Below are positions 33,459 to 34,759 of a DNA stretch of 34,759 nt, in pieces. Below the pieces are notes generated by a model that worked only from the letters and a program-made list of their open reading frames with translations, had not been told where the DNA came from and searched no databases. This stretch comes from Candidatus Sumerlaeia bacterium. Lineage in GTDB: Bacteria; Sumerlaeota; Sumerlaeia; SLMS01; JAHLLQ01. Location: NCBI GenBank assembly GCA_028284075.1, contig JANQSL010000155.1, positions 1 through 34,759 of the forward strand, written 5' to 3'. Each line of letters starts with the position of its first letter. Position 1 is the stretch's first letter. The position numbers were made by a program, and so were the translations under genes.

Positions 33459-34219
33459 TCACTCCCCCGCCGGAATGGACACGAGGATATTTTGCGCCTT
33501 TATACGCGGATGTGTATGAGGGCCCGCTTGCGGATGCAACAAACACGGAGTTGGAAGCGGACTTCCTCGAAGAGGTGTTCGCGGAGGTGAAGGGCGAACC
33601 GTTGCTGGATATCGGCTGCGGCTTCGGACGTCATGTGCAACCCATGAGGAAACGCGGACATCATGTTGTCGGACTGGACCTGTACCCACACCTGATTCAA
33701 CGCATGTCAAAACGAGGACGGCGCGCAGTCTGCGGCGACATGCGCCGTCTGCCGTTTGCGGAAGCGGCCCTTGCCGGGGCATGGTGTCTCTTCAACTCCT
33801 TCGGCTATTTTCCCCACGAGGAGAATCTGGCTGCTCTGAAGGATTGGGGCAGGGTGATACGGCCGGAGGGCCATGTCGTTCTGCAGGTACCCAATCGGCC
33901 CGTGATGGGGAAAATTGCGGAGGAATTCGCGCCATCCCAGATGATGACCAACGACTTTTGCGTGACTGAGGTATATGACTATGACCGGGACTCGAAGAGC
34001 ATGAAAGGCCGGGGCCTCTGGCAATTCAAGGGCCGGGAGCAGCCCTGGGAGTTCACTCTGCGCATGTATACGCTGAAGGAACTGGAGCGGGCCCTCGGAA
34101 AAGCCGGGTTTGACACGGTGGAGGTCCGGGAGGATTTTGACAGTGAAGAGTTCAAGGAGAGAGCATCGACACAACTGATTCTCACGGCCCGCCGAAGGGC
34201 CGCCAGGAGCCTTCCATGA
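33455..34219 (+). CDS. Class I SAM-dependent methyltransferase
   Basis: A 254-residue protein starting at GTG in a GTGA overlap with the HAD gene. Motif I is LLDIGCGFGRH (50-60), the ribose-binding acid is in VVGLDLYP, and motif II CGDMRRLPF precedes WCLFNSFGYF. Motif III is VIRPEGHVVLQVPN. The C-terminal part (LRMYTLKELERALGKAGF) is typical of UbiE-like small-molecule methyltransferases. It is paralogous to the enzyme at 22357, sharing the GRH and FGYF features. Its own stop overlaps the following Pmp3-type gene by four bases (ATGA). The substrate is unknown; the coupling to tiny membrane proteins hints at a lipid or quinone but does not prove it. Confidence 0.9.
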   Translation: MITPPPEWTRGYFAPLYADVYEGPLADATNTELEADFLEEVFAEVKGEPLLDIGCGFGRHVQPMRKRGHHVVGLDLYPHLIQRMSKRGRRAVCGDMRRLPFAEAALAGAWCLFNSFGYFPHEENLAALKDWGRVIRPEGHVVLQVPNRPVMGKIAEEFAPSQMMTNDFCVTEVYDYDRDSKSMKGRGLWQFKGREQPWEFTLRMYTLKELERALGKAGFDTVEVREDFDSEEFKERASTQLILTARRRAARSLP

Positions 34220-34377
34220 ATAAAGCACTGCTGATCGTTCTCGCGATTTTTCTTCCTCCCGTTGCGGTTTTCATGAAGCGCGGCGCAGGGGTCGACCTCA
34301 TCATCAACATCGTCCTGTGGATTGTGGGTTTCGGTATTCTTGGAATTATCCATGGACTCTATATTGTCCTGAAGTAG
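34216..34377 (+). CDS. Pmp3/YqaE-family small membrane protein, first copy
   Basis: A 53-residue ORF whose ATG overlaps the methyltransferase stop (ATGA). The sequence shows helix 1 (ALLIVLAIFLPPVAVFM), the Pmp3 signature PPVAVFMKRGAG, a short loop, and helix 2 (IINIVLWIVGFGILGIIHGLYIVL). Family members are two-helix inner-membrane proteins induced by stress in bacteria and regulating membrane potential in yeast; the bacterial role is unclear. It is followed three bases later by a second, related copy. Confidence 0.88.
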   Translation: MNKALLIVLAIFLPPVAVFMKRGAGVDLIINIVLWIVGFGILGIIHGLYIVLK

Positions 34378-34380
34378 TTG

Positions 34381-34551
34381 ATGAGCAATCTTCTCCTGAT
34401 TATCGTCTGCGTGTTTGTTTCCCCGCTTGCGGTCTACCTCAAGCGGGGAATCGGTAATGATTTCTGGATTAATCTGATTCTCTACATTGTCGGCGCCGGA
34501 TGCCTTGGAGCCATTCATGGCCTCTGGGTCATTCTGAGAAATGAAGCATAG
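34381..34551 (+). CDS. Pmp3/YqaE-family small membrane protein, second copy
   Basis: A 56-residue ORF starting three bases after the first copy's stop. Helix 1 is LLLIIVCVFVSPLAVYL, then KRGIGNDFWINL, a close match to the Pmp3 consensus, and helix 2 runs through LYIVGAGCLGAIHGLWVIL. In the first copy the loop reads KRGAGVDLIINI, so the two are diverged paralogues and not a recent duplication. Tandem pairs may form hetero-oligomers; this is inference. Confidence 0.88.
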   Translation: MSNLLLIIVCVFVSPLAVYLKRGIGNDFWINLILYIVGAGCLGAIHGLWVILRNEA

Positions 34552-34554
34552 TCA

Positions 34555-34759
34555 ATGCAGCGCTTCGTTATCGGCTTCCTTGCGACTCTTATCCTGACGG
34601 CGTGTGAAAGCGAATCGCCGGAAGGACCTCTGGCCTCCATTGACATCGGACCCTGGCAATATCGTGACGGGCTGGAGCCTGTCGCGAACGCGGAGGACTT
34701 TGACGACTCGGACTGGGAAACGATCGATGACATCGGCAAACCAAGGGGCGGCGGCGGAA
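34555..34759 (+). CDS. Predicted lipoprotein, 3' end cut by window
   Basis: The frame opens at ATG 34555, three bases after the second Pmp3 stop, and stays open to the window edge (68 codons). MQRFVIGFLATLILTAC is a good lipoprotein signal with Cys17. The following DIGPWQYRDG and DFDDSDWETIDDIG loosely resemble the N-terminal jelly-roll seen on 7TMR-DISM sensors and some glycosidases. Too little is visible for a function. Confidence 0.75.
   Translation, partial: MQRFVIGFLATLILTACESESPEGPLASIDIGPWQYRDGLEPVANAEDFDDSDWETIDDIGKPRGGGG

Noticed and set aside
1..34759. CRISPR arrays, insertion sequences or attachment sites
   Set aside because: No spaced direct repeats, transposase or integrase reading frames, or flanking terminal repeats were found on reading both strands.

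Overview
The window (about 34.8 kb, moderately GC-rich, densely coded) looks like a chromosomal stretch of a Gram-negative, probably uncultivated bacterium. Evidence for two membranes includes three proteins with good lipobox signals (a fourth is marginal), an RND efflux pump with a lipoprotein adaptor, a UbiB-type kinase and dTDP-sugar synthesis. The secreted protein at 8534 ends in a fibronectin-like domain of the type common in FCB/PVC-like and candidate phyla such as Sumerlaeota or Hydrogenedentota. That placement is a guess: there is no rRNA gene, and I saw no phage, transposon, integrase or CRISPR array.

Layout. Positions 1-8.4 kb hold a truncated membrane protein fused to a spermidine-synthase-like domain, a rhodanese lipoprotein, a UbiB/AarF kinase, rfbB, an Eis-like acetyltransferase and a lipoprotein, in mixed orientation. 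Positions 8.5-15.4 kb hold an exported beta-rich protein with its terminator, a 1038-codon DnaE homologue, a small membrane protein and an unrecognised 443-residue protein. Positions 15.5-31.0 kb are one long minus-strand block. In transcription order it is a GT-C glycosyltransferase, RND adaptor and pump, YprB-type exonuclease, methyltransferase, exported esterase, two unknown envelope proteins with a terminator, argF, tRNA-Gly(UCC), plsC and rpsA with a terminator. Positions 31.1-34.8 kb are plus strand: secG with a terminator, then a compact operon of aroB, HAD hydrolase, methyltransferase, two tandem Pmp3/YqaE micro-proteins and a truncated lipoprotein.

Most genes are housekeeping (translation, secretion, phospholipid, arginine and shikimate synthesis) or envelope functions. 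The standout is the DnaE homologue at 10428-13544. It keeps the overall DNA polymerase III alpha architecture, but by my alignment it has lost all three catalytic aspartates, the PHP metal ligands and part of the fingers, and yet it is an uninterrupted ORF. It looks like a maintained, catalytically dead polymerase paralogue. Secondary points are an ornithine carbamoyltransferase with HDMP in place of the HCLP motif, a YprB/MrfB-type exonuclease without its helicase partner nearby, and the tandem Pmp3 genes coupled to a methyltransferase.

Start codons were moved inward from the longest ORF in several genes where a Shine-Dalgarno sequence, signal peptide or family length favoured it. These choices are stated per gene.
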